A stretch of 64,000 nucleotides of DNA from Asterochloris sp. CNOR1 (lineage: Eukaryota > Chlorophyta > Trebouxiophyceae > Trebouxiales > Trebouxiaceae), in the NCBI GenBank assembly GCA_963969365.1, contig OZ017750.1, forward strand, positions 2,046,001 through 2,110,000, given 5' to 3'. Under the pieces are notes generated by a model. The model searched no databases. It was not told where the DNA came from and worked only from the letters and a program-made list of their open reading frames with translations. Below are positions 11,720-21,935 of this stretch, in pieces. The stretch's first letter is position 1. Every line of letters starts with the position of its first letter. The position numbers were made by a program, and so were the translations under genes.

Positions 11720-14700
11720 TCAGACCATTGACCGGGATGCGGCTGAACTCTCAGCAGTCTGATTGCCACCAGACCGTGGTCGCCTCCTGAGGCGCTCATG
11801 CTCAGGCACAGTGGCCCGCATCCAGTCATCTGCGCCCTCAACGTCCCCAGGCAGAATCTTGTCATGCTCATAGAGTTTCTGCATCAGCAAGAACTGGTGC
11901 CGTTTGGGTTCTGCTGTGAGCCTCGCATCACAAAGCATGGCAGGGGTGCACAACACCAGAACTGACTGGTTCCTCATGGGCTGGCAGGGCATGTGGGCCT
12001 ATCTTGCACTGCCAGGTCTGGCTCAGGCCATGCAACAAATGCCTCAGCAGCCTGTGCCGCCATTACCCCTCAATGATGTGCTCTGCAGCATCCTCAGTGA
12101 CAGGCCCAGCAGCATGTGGTCAGCAGAGCCCACTTGTATCTGGTCCTACACGGTCAGCCTGCAGCATGAAGCCCAGCACACCCACCTGTCTCAGGTCCTG
12201 CACCATGAGGCGCAGCTGGCTGCTCTGCTCCTCGGGGGGGCCCTTGCCCAGGCCATCTGCCACCGCGTCTATCCGATCCAGGTACCCCTCAAAGCTGTCA
12301 GCATGGGCCTGCAGCCAGTCCTGCTCCAGGCGCTGCTCCACAGCCTGCTGCCTGCGCCAGGAGCGCGCAGAGAATGTTCAGTCGGTTCCACCAGAGCCCA
12401 GGCCACACAGCGGGCTGCTAGCCACAGCCATACCTGCTACACGCGCTGCTCCACAGCTTGCTGCCTGCGCCAGGTGGGCTGTGATGCACAAGCACAGCCC
12501 ACAACAAGGCAAGCTGGAGGTGTGGCCCTGCAGAGCCCCTTGACAGCAAAGGCGAGACTGCTGACGTCACGTTGGCTGCCCATCAATGACTGGAGAGCGG
12601 TGCCTCCCTGACCTCTCGCCACAAACAGAAGCAAGACAAGGCATCATGCAGGCAGGGCGATGTGCAGGCAGGGTAATGCGCCAGCAGCCACCTGCGTCAG
12701 GCAGCCTACTGCATAAGCCGCCTCTCGGCACCTGACAAAGAGCATGGTAAGCATGCAATGGGAGTGATACTTGGGGCGGTTGCTTCTGACACCTGCCTCA
12801 ATGCCCTGCTGCAGGCAGGCCTGCAATGTACCTCCTAGCCGCCCATAGCCCATGCGTGGAAACACAGCAAGCAATAGATAGGAAATTTTCTTGAGCAGAC
12901 ACAGCAAGCTGTGCAAAGAGAGTCAAGCAGACACAGGCACAGCAGGGGGTGCATGGCCCACCACCTGGCCTCTGCGACTCACGGGCCTGGGGACAGCAGC
13001 ATTGTTCCTGAGGCGGCCAGTCTATGGCCAGAAAGTAAGAGCGCCTCTCACCTCCTGGCCGCCCTCAGCTGTGCATCGTCGTTCTCCTGCCGGTCCAGGG
13101 GATCGTGCACCCGGGGGCCAGGGGAGTCCCGCTCAAGCTTGGGCACCATGGCGGCCTCTGGCGTCTGCTTGGCAGCCTCATCGCCCTCTGGCGGGGCCTG
13201 CAGCACAGGGTTCCCTCTGCTGCAATCTCTGCGGTGGGTGGCACCACGCGGACTGCTGTAGTGAAGGTGAGGCAGTCAACATGCTTGAGCAACTTCAGGT
13301 AGACGCGGTCGCCCCAGCAGCATCAGCTCTGCTGGGAAGTCGACCACCTCCTCATGCAGCTTGGCGTGAAACAGCATGGTTCACAAGCTACCCACAACAA
13401 AGCAGATGCTACAGCGCCAGACAGGCCCCCACCTGCGCAAGCCAGGGCTGGAGCAGACTTGTCATCATTCCCTCACCGTCTCAAGCAGCTTGAAGACCAA
13501 ACAAGCGGGTGAGCAGGGTGCACGCAGCATTGCAAGCCCAGATGCAGATGATCTTATTCAGCCCCATGCCTTCAAGCCTGCTCACATGCTGAAGCAGTTT
13601 GGGGGCAGAGACGCTGATGGGCAGGGTGCCCACAGTGGTGGAGATCTGCATGCAGGTGTGGGCCATGCAACCCCCTTGACCTCCAGCCTCCTGGACCTGC
13701 TCACCTTCTCCAGCAGCTGGGGGGCAGAAATCCTGATGAGGAGGGTGCCCACGGTGGCGCAGATGAGGATGCAGAAGATGGCAATGGTGACCACCTCATG
13801 AGCCCACTCATAGTACTGGGCAGCCCCGGGGGCGTTTTTGTTGGGGTAGGCCAGCTGGACAGCGTCCAAGGGGGACAGGGCCAGGGCAGCCTGCACTGTA
13901 GCCTGCAGCAGAGCGACAGTCCACGTCTGACTGTGGCTGTGGCATGGCAATGCCTCAAGCAGCAGCCCAGCAGCACACCAGACAGCACGAAGAGACACAG
14001 CGGACGATACACTGGTAGGACAGACTAAGCCAACATTGTGCTCTGCGATCCCCAAGCGTCCATAGGGGGCAGAGCCAATCAGCCTGCACTGCGGCCTGCA
14101 GCACTGCAACGTCATGTTTGCAGAACCCAGTGTGGCGCTAGTCGGACAACAACAAGGTCGCTGGGATCAGGTGGCAACATTCATAGGATCTCGCAGCATG
14201 CACTGTGGCCTGCAGCACAGCAACAAACAGGGCTTGTGAGCAGCGTTGAGGGATGGCTGCAAACATAGCCTGCGCTGTGCCCCTGCAGCAGCGCAGCTGT
14301 GACGTGTATGTTTGTGGGGCAGCAGCGCACAGGCAGCTTAGACTATGGCTGACTGGGCACTGCCCAGCGCTTGACAGGGCAGCCTGGGCTTTGACATGGA
14401 GCTGCATGCGTGTGTGTCCTCTATCAAGCCACCAAGACATTGGGGCCCCAACCACGAACAGAGCGTCACGCCTGCACCTCACCTTGGGGCTCCAGGCAAA
14501 AGCGAGGAACAGCTTCTCCTTGTGATTGAACTGGCCGCCAAACATGGACAGGAAGCTGGTCGGCATACGCACTGCCAGACCTGCAGGGGCAGCAGATGTG
14601 TTGTCATTGTGGTGCTGTACCTCTTCAGCCTACACACAGACTGGTGGGTGCCGTAGCAGCAGAAATGCAGATGGTCAGCAAGCATGACATTCTGGGACAA

Positions 14701-17700
14701 GCACCAGGGCACCCTATCCTCTTGAGCATGCAGCATGGTCAGGCAGGATTGGGCCCTGGAGCATTGCCCAGCAGAGCATGGTTGCTTCGCAAGGACCTGC
14801 TGCAGCTGGAACCAACTTAGAGGCAGCCTGGCGTGTGGAGGCGGGCAGCAGCGTACGCAGGGCACGATAGGCGGCATAAAGGGGCAGTGGAGCCATGCTT
14901 GATGCTCACCTGCAATGACAATGGCGCAGGCCTTGGGAATGCTAGACTTTGTGAGGGTGCGGAAGACCATGGATGCCCCTATTATGCCAAAAAGCAGGGG
15001 CATCATTATGAAGCGCCACACAAAGCGCACATTCTTCTCCACCTGCGCATGCAACTGAACCAGGTCAGGCTAGCAGAGGGAAGCAAGCTGGAGCCTGCAC
15101 ACATATGGCTTCTAGACAGCCACCACCTGACGGTGCTGTTAACTGCAGGCCCAGCCACAGTGCTCTTGCAACTGCTGGTCAACAGGGGACTGTGCCAGCA
15201 TGCATTCAGGCGTCAGGCTCACGGGACAGCTTTTGCAAGGGCAAGTCCTGCAGGAGTGAGCGGCTGCATGCAGACTGCTTGCATGGCATGCAGCGTAGAC
15301 ATACAGATAGGTGGTGCAGATGCACTTAGCTTCAAAGGGACCATGCTGCCAGCCAAACAATGCCGGCTCAGCCCTGCTGTGGTTGCCTGTGCCCGCATGC
15401 AAAAGGGAGCAGCACACAGGTGCTGCTCATGCTTGCACAGATCAGATGTGCTGCCCTGGTGTGCAACGCCAGCGCGGGCTGCCCCTTCTGCTATTCCAAA
15501 CAAAGCCCAGACTGAGCGCAGCCTAACCCCCACATAGGCGCGCGTGACTGCACGCACCAGAACTGAAGCACAGTGGCATGCAGCACAGTGGCATGCTGTT
15601 GTGCTGGCTGCACAGCAACAGCTGCACCAGCTGCACCAGTGAACACACAGCAGCCTGCTCACGCTGCGTGTGAAGTCAGACCCGCTATCCTGGTGTGCCA
15701 GCCAGCGCGGCTGCCCACTGGCCCACAGCTCCTTCACGGCCAGCCCAAGGGTGAGGGACCCCAGTGCTCCGCCGCTTTCAAAGTTGTATCTGTCAAAAAA
15801 AAACTTCATGGCGAGGGCTGCACGGCAGGTGTCAGGGTGGTTGCAGGCACAGCTGCTGGCAGACAGGTGCACAACAGGGAGAAGCCACACCATCAATGTT
15901 GGCGCTGCAGGGTAGGGCATGCATCAGGACTGCTGTGGATGGGCACAGGCCACCAAGCAGACAGAACGCGCAGCATCAGGAAGTCCTGGGCATGGGCCTG
16001 TTGACAGACAGGTGTGGCACACAGGCATTGAGCACAGGCCAGTGGGCAGAAGACTGAGCAGCAGTAGCATGGCCCTGGGCACCGGCTGGTCTGCAGACCA
16101 GTGACATGGAGCCAGCAACACCCACCATGCATGACAGCTGTGCAGCGGCTGCACCACATTCAATTGATTCGATGGCATCCACAGCATGAAGAAACGGGGT
16201 CCTGCCCGGGGACTCACCACTGGCAATGACGACCGCAGTCCGCTTGTACTTGTTGTTCCACAGCTTGGTGCAGCCACAGAAGAGGGCTGCCACCATTCCC
16301 AGCAGGACTCCCAGCACCACGCTGAGGGGGCCCCGCATGATCTGCCACGTCTTGTTGCCCGAGCCAGTGACTGCCTGCAGAGGAGCCTGTCGTGCTCAAT
16401 ACCGAACCAGAGAAGAGCTATTGCTGGCGCAGGGCTGTGGACTATGACGCTTCGACGGAGCAGGCACGATGGCCCCGGTACAGGTGACAGAAGGTGTGGA
16501 GATTGCACACACAGGTGGTGCAAGCTGTGGTGGGCACACGAGGGGCGTTGCAGGCTATGGTGTGCAGATGAGGGGTACTGGCGGGCCTGCTCACAGTGCT
16601 GTATGCAGGCAGCCCTGTCACACTCACCAGGTTGATGAAGAGAGTGTAGCCAGTGATGGCAATCATGTCATCAAAGCTGGCTGCTGCCACCACGGTGACA
16701 GGAATTGCTGCAGTCAGGGCGTCAGTGTTCAGGTAGCCTCTCTCTCAAAAAGCCGATGCATCAGTCAAGAGCTGAGACGGTCCAGCCAGCTGGCAGGGGA
16801 CCATCACACATGCATACTGCACTCTTGCTGACTGGGACTCAACAGCCAGCTAGCAGGAGCAAAGGCACAGGTAATTGAACATGCTGCACATACAGAGAGG
16901 CACAGCAGCAATGTTGGAAGGTTCTGATGCGCATCATGTATGTGCAGCCCAGGCAGCTGGCAGCAAAACAGGCTGATGCTGCACACCCACAAGAGAGGGA
17001 CGGCAGCAAGTAGGCAATGTTGTGCTGCATGACTTGTCCTCACATTTGGCCACACCCAGGCGCTTCTGCTGCACCTCAAACATGCACTGGATGACCAGCG
17101 CGGGCCCGACAGCCTTCAGAATGAAACCAAGGGCAAAAGCAAATGTTGCTGGCATGTTGAAGAACGCTATGGCCAGGGCACCATCAAAGAAAGCCTCCAC
17201 GACTCCAGGGATGAAAAGCAGCCTGATGGCTGACAGCCCGACCTTTTTGAAGATCTGCAGAAGGAGGGTTGATGTGATACTTAGCAGACAGCTGCTGTCT
17301 ACAGCAGCATGTGGAGATGCAGCCCACGCACCCGCTTGATAGGCATCAATTTCTGCAGCTGACTGCAAAGCCTATCCCTGTCACGCGGCAGACAGCGCCG
17401 TGCAAGAGCAGGCTGCAGCGCACCGCTCAGCATGGATGGCTGCCATTGACAGGGCCTGAGCTAGCGGCACAATCATGGCATGGCCAAGTGCCACAAGGCT
17501 GCATTTGGCAGCAGATGATGGTGCTGCTGCCACCTCGGCTACTGATGTGGTGCCAGGCTTGCCCAGCTCCAGCCTGGACAACAGAACTGATTGCAATGCC
17601 TTCTTAACTCAGGGCTGGATGTAGTCCTCAGGGAGGCCCAGACTCACCCGCAAGTCCAGCTCCAGCCCAGATCGCAGAAAAATGATACTGAGCGCAATTG

Positions 17701-18482
17701 CGCGTATCTCCTTGGACCAGCTGGCCGGCAGGCCGCGCACCAGGTGGCCGTTATTGATGTTGCTGGCCGCCATGCCGGACAGCAGCATGCCCAGCACGCC
17801 AGGGAAGCTGAACTGCAGCGCAGCACAGGCCAGGCTGGGTGGGGCTGGGGCAGAGCTCGAGGGCCAGCTGCCTGCCCAGCATGAGCATGCCTGCGCCTTG
17901 AGTTTGCAGCACACCACAGCAGGGGTTTGAAGCATGGTGCTGAGGGTACGATCCTGAAGCAGTACCAAGGCAGGGCCAGGTGCTTGAGGTGCGACCTCGA
18001 GGTGGCAGTAGAGCAGATGAAATGCTGAAAGATTGGGGACAGCAGTGTGCTTGCATCGCAGAGTGGGTCACCCTTTCAGCCAGCCAGTTGCCTGCAGTGG
18101 CCAGCAGCCAGATAATGCAGATGCACCAGCAGTTTCCGCCCGGCAGGAACGCCTTGCCAATGAGGAGGTAGAGCCCTGCATGGAGCCAAGCAACACCTCC
18201 ATGTCTGTGTGCTGCACAGGGCACTGAGGAGCCTCAGCCAGCACTCACCGCAATAGACCAGCAGAGCCAGAATGAGGGTTCCAAGGCCTGCAAGAATCTC
18301 TGCAGGGCAGGACATCCAACTCAGTGCGCGTACCAGGTGTGGTGTGCTTGACCAGCATAGCATCCACCTGATGGGCTCAACATCCATCCCTGGCACAGCC
18401 AGGCCAGGCGCTCCTTGCTAGTGTTGCACTGCTTGAGGGGCCTGACTTTCTCACGCTCCACTTCAAGCTTGGACATTGCCAT
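11720..18482 (-). CDS. NHA/SLC9B-type Na+/H+ exchanger with cytosolic tail
   Basis: CPA2-clade cation/proton antiporter of the NHA (SLC9B/NHEDC) family in a membrane of unknown identity; electroneutral or electrogenic exchange of Na+/Li+ for H+ is the family activity. Core exons in phase: 18482-18368, 18287-18249 (39 nt), 18175-18072, 17812-17648, 17254-17044, 16737-16628, 16374-16218, 15817-15663, 15042-14910, 14580-14483, 13902-13705 (495 codons, no stop). Conserved blocks are KAFLPGGNCW, FSFPGVLGMLLSGM, LRSGLELDL, the ion-binding double Asp in AAASFDDMIAITGY, and ATVQAALALSPLD. At least 10 hydrophobic segments. Because exon 11 lacks a stop, further exons are needed: 13359-13294, 13197-13052, 12351-12186, 11878-11720 fit in phase and add a 178-residue hydrophilic, Glu/Arg-rich tail. 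The tail could instead be a separate gene starting at Met 13378; the core is the firm part. Confidence 0.85.
12443..12473. repeat. Intronic copy of an exon start (NHA tail)
   Basis: Nearly identical to 12331-12361, which contains the acceptor and first codons of the NHA tail exon at 12351. The copy, about 112 nt upstream in the transcript, keeps the AG acceptor and differs at about two of 30 bases, so it is recent. It is one of several junction copies in this window. Confidence 0.85.
13475..13645. repeat. Two serial copies of the end of NHA core exon 11 plus donor
   Basis: The true exon end with its donor (GT at 13704-13703) encodes ATVGTLLIRISAPQLLEK. A first decayed copy with a donor-like GT at 13585 reads TTVGTLPISVSAPKLLQH in the same relative frame. 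A second, shorter copy with GT at 13476 reads FKLLET. Spacings are 119 and 109 nt. All lie on the minus strand, downstream of the exon in the intron. Confidence 0.85.
14076..14300. repeat. Three serial copies of the NHA exon 11 acceptor and start
   Basis: The real acceptor lies just before 13902 and encodes LLQ|ATVQAALALS. Upstream in the intron, minus-strand copies near 14096, 14210 and 14284 each keep a TGCAG acceptor followed by sequence reading LLQ-AAVQA, LLQ-ATVHAA and LLQ-GTAQAM. Spacings are about 194, 114 and 74 nt. They are progressively more diverged and would act as decoy acceptors. Confidence 0.8.
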
Positions 18483-18484
18483 GT

Positions 18485-19880
18485 TCACAATGCGTGATAG
18501 CCTGCAGTTAGAAAGTGACGTTCATTCACAGACCTTGCTGTGGTATGGTGTGGCCACTTACGGATTCTGATCCCGAGGCACAACAACTGGAACATGAACT
18601 CACTGCGGGTCTTCAGTCGGCCCTCATGGCTCCTTAACTCAATCAGGAGCTGTGCTGACTTTGATGGCACGTCTGACTGCAGACTTATAATTGAGAAGTC
18701 TAATTCAAGTTTGAGCCCGTGGCAGAGCGGTTGTACTGGATGATGATGCTGAAGCAGTGTTGTTGCAGGCCACATATTCAGCAGGCAACATTGAGGAAAG
18801 GTCAGCACAAAGATCTGCCAAAGTCTGTCCTAACAACTGAAACTGGTAGCAATGGGTATTGCGCAAGACATTCAAGCTGGGAATAGTGCAGCAACATGTG
18901 TTGCTTGTCTTCTATGCCTGTTGCTGACCTTACAGAAGTAACATGTCCTCTCTTGTCTGGGTTCTGCTGTATAGCGGCCTGTCGCGACTCTTAGCTTGTG
19001 GCTGCTGCAGCAGATGTGAGCCAAGTTTACGCGCAGTCTGTGGCTTTTGAGTTTCTTGATGTAAGGTTGCATCATGTATGCTGTGATGAGACCACACCTC
19101 TGCCTGTAAGTGGCCACTGTGCTGTCTGGGATACCTGCAACAGCCTCTCACAGCGCTTTGGGCTGGGGGCACTGGCTGGGCTGCCAAGACAGCAAGTCAG
19201 TAGGTGTATGCGGAGCCTCAGGTTTTCCACATTGGGTGTGCCGTCAAACATGGCCCAGAACAAGGGGTTGTCAGATGCAGTGCGAGTGACATTGCAGATG
19301 CGCAGTCTAAACTTGTCAACTCGCTTCTGCCAATGCACAGCAAGTTAGCTTGCAAGCAGATCACCTAACTCAGGAAGCTGAAGCAAAAGGGAGGTCTGCT
19401 TTGGTGTGCTGCTCAGCCTGGCCAAAGCCCCAGGCCTTTTCATGCCTGAGACAATCTGAATGGTGTGGCACAGCATGTTCACGATTGATCTGCTGACCTC
19501 GCAGCGTCCTGAAATTTTTCAATCAGAGCATTCTGCAGCAGTCCTTCATGCAGCCTTGCCAATGCTTCGACACCAGCATCAAATGTGGAAGAGATGTGTG
19601 CCTTGTCCAAAGGCTGGGACGCAGGGTCACTGCCATGGTCAGTATAGCATTCGAGTTTCAGGCTTACAGCTCGGGCGCACTGATCACTGCAGCACTTGAA
19701 CGACAGGCTGCTCAGCTCAGCGAGGGCAGGCCCCTCTGTTGCTTGTAGCATGCAGTTGAGCCCCGACCTTGAGGATGGCAGTTGGGGTTCACCCTCTGCC
19801 AATGTGCACTGCGAAAGCCACTGCCTTAAGCCTGTCAGATTGTCAGTGAAAGGCCAAGGCAGATCAAGACAAGGCGACAA
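18485..19880 (-). CDS. Unknown multi-exon protein upstream of the NHA exchanger
   Basis: No family recognised. Coding-like blocks on the minus strand are about 19880-19502 (Met at 19880, Leu-rich with Cys), 19322-about 19170 (starts KRVDKFRLRICNV, contains PLFWAMFDGTPNVENLRLR), a possible exon near 19090-18990 (MQPYIKKLKSHRLRVNL), and about 18725-18562 (GLKLELDFSIISLQSD ... FMFQLLCLGIRI). The last exon joins the acceptor before 18501 and stops with TGA at 18487-18485 (RYHAL). The phase between the first two blocks was not reconciled, so an exon boundary is missing. The stop lies 2 nt before the ATG of the exchanger gene on the same strand, so the two may be dicistronic or, with an alternative donor, fused. 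Confidence 0.5.
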
Positions 19881-19982
19881 CTACACTGAATGAAAGACAT
19901 GCTCGTTCGGACTCTTGCACAGCCTGGGCTTAGCTGCAACAAAATCAGGTTGACATCATAGGTTAAGCCAAATCTGACCGGC

Positions 19983-21753
19983 ATGGCACAGACAGCAATG
20001 CTGAGCCGGTGTGCGGGTGCAGCAAGCCCGTGCCTGAGGCAGAGCCCATTGTTGCATGGGCACAAACCTCGTGCCCTGATGCTGCCCAGGGTAAGATTGC
20101 GCATCCCGGTGCCTGCGTCTGCCCGGTGATGCCTGCCTGAAGGCTCTATGAGTGCCTGCAGACTCAGATTCGGCGGCATGCATTTTCGAGGAGAGGTGTG
20201 GTGGTGAACGCTGTTGCAGTCGGTGACAAGGTGGGCTTGCCTGATCAAGGGCTTCAGCTGATCCCTCGGACAGATTCATCATGCTCACCATCACGCTAGG
20301 CTGACAATCAAGGCTGTCCCTTCCTGCAGCTGCCAGGAGAGGTCAAGTTTAACTACTTTGATGCTGAGGGCAACATGCAAGAAATTAGTGTAGATGAGCT
20401 CACAAAGGGGAAGAAGGTGGCCATGCATGGCTGACCCCAAAGCAGCCTGCGCATGCATTGACTGCCTGCTCAAGGTGCCTGGATGTGATCTGTGCAGCAT
20501 TGCCCACCGCCCACATGCGGTGCCCAAGTCCTTGCAGCATCACCCACTGCCTGCCTGGTGCGGTGCCCAAGTCCTTGCAGCATCACCCACTGCCTGCCTG
20601 GTGCAGGGGTGCATGTTGACTGTGTGAACCTCCTGCCCACCCGCAGCCAGTCCATGTGGTGCCTGATGCTGGTGCGCTGGGCCTGCACCCCACCTGCAGC
20701 TGCCCACTTGGTGCCTGCAGGTGGTGCTCTTTGCTGTCCCTGGAGCCTTCACACCCACTTGCAGCCTGAAGCACCTCCCAGGCTTCATTGAAAAGGCTGA
20801 TGAGCTAAAAACTAAGGGTGTCGACACCATTGCCTGCGTGGCAGTGAATGATGCCTTTGTGATGGAGGCCTGGAGCAAATCTGTGGGTGCAGACGACAAG
20901 GTCATGATGCTGGCAGACGGCAGCGCCGTCTTTGCTAAGGCAAGCCTTGCATGACACGCTTAGTAGCTGATCCTGTTGACCCACTGCAGCAGGCCATTGC
21001 TTCAGTACACTTCTCATAATGGCAGACAGCAAGCCGTGCATGACACAATCCGCAGCTTGGCTCCCTGCCTGTTGTTTTCAGCTGGCCCCAGCACGGGCTG
21101 CTCCTTTGCATTGGCACCTGGACTAGGCAGCTGCACCTGATCTTTGCTGCTGTGCCCAACTGGACTGCAGCATGCGCGGCAAGGCGGGCAGCAGACTGCA
21201 AGGCTGGAAGCTGATTTGTGATAAGCACAGCTGCTGACTGCCCCTCTGTTGTGCTCCCTGCAATAACTCTCACTGCCAGCATCCTTGTGTGCGCAGGCCA
21301 TTGGTGTAGACCTCGATCTCACTGACAAAGGGCTGGGTGTCAGGTCACGCAGATATGCCATGCTGATCGACGATGGTGCAGTAAGTCCTGGCCACTGCAT
21401 CATGTTCAGCAACGGTCGCCACACTGGCTGTGCTTGTGTCAGGAATTTGTTGGAGCAACATGCAGTATCAGGCAGCTGCACAATGGCCTAAACTGATCTT
21501 GCCAGTGTCTGTGCTTGTGGAAGCCCTGTCTGAGAATGTGGCTGAGAGCCTGCCTGAGCCTATGCTTTGTTGAGGTGCTTCACATCCTCTGAGCCGTTTG
21601 CCATAGCCTGGGCTCTCTGTCAAGCGCTCCATCTGCCAAGTATGGGCCTGACACCACCCTCTCCACCCTATGCAGGTCAAGGACCTAAATTTGGAGGAGG
21701 GTGGAGCATTCACAGTCAGCAGTGCTGATGAGATCCTCTCTGGGCTCAACTGA
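19983..21753 (+). CDS. PRXIIE: Type II peroxiredoxin, plastid-targeted (PRXIIE-like)
   Basis: Thiol peroxidase reducing H2O2 and alkyl hydroperoxides with glutaredoxin/glutathione or thioredoxin. Six exons in phase: 19983-20090, 20162-20230, 20330-20416, 20721-20939, 21297-21380, 21676-21753; 214 residues. Residues 1 to about 52 form a Ser/Arg/Ala-rich transit peptide ending near SRRGVVNA, followed by [17 protein letters not shown]. The peroxidatic Cys is C102 in [10 protein letters not shown] and the second Cys is C127 in IACVAVND, the 25-residue spacing typical of type II enzymes. C-terminus [14 protein letters not shown] is complete. Intron 4 uses a GC donor (AAG|GCAAGC at 20940); no in-frame GT alternative exists. 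The start lies about 100 nt from the divergent unknown gene, so they probably share a promoter. Confidence 0.95.
20518..20603. repeat. 43-bp tandem repeat in PRX intron 3
   Basis: Two perfect head-to-tail copies of a 43-bp unit (20518-20560 and 20561-20603), each containing a CTTGCAG acceptor-like motif. More degenerate related sequence lies on either side, up to the real acceptor before 20721. The perfect identity points to a very recent duplication. Confidence 0.9.
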
Positions 21754-21907
21754 GCAGTGTGGACTGTAGTGTTGAGGGCCAAACTCAATCATTAAGGCTG
21801 TCTTACTTGCTGCTCATCACTCTGCGGCTAGAACTAAGAAAGTGACTCTCCCATTTCAGGGGTTCTGTTCAGTTTTGTGTGTGAGTGCCATGCCTGCACA
21901 TCCTGCA

Positions 21908-21912
21908 TGTAA
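21908..21912 (+). terminator. Candidate TGTAA polyadenylation signal of PRX
   Basis: TGTAA, the usual chlorophyte polyadenylation signal, occurs 155 nt after the PRX stop and before the 3' end of the convergent HAD gene. Position fits, but a five-base match alone is weak evidence. Confidence 0.4.
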
Positions 21913-21935
21913 AGAATTGGGACAATCCAGAGGCT

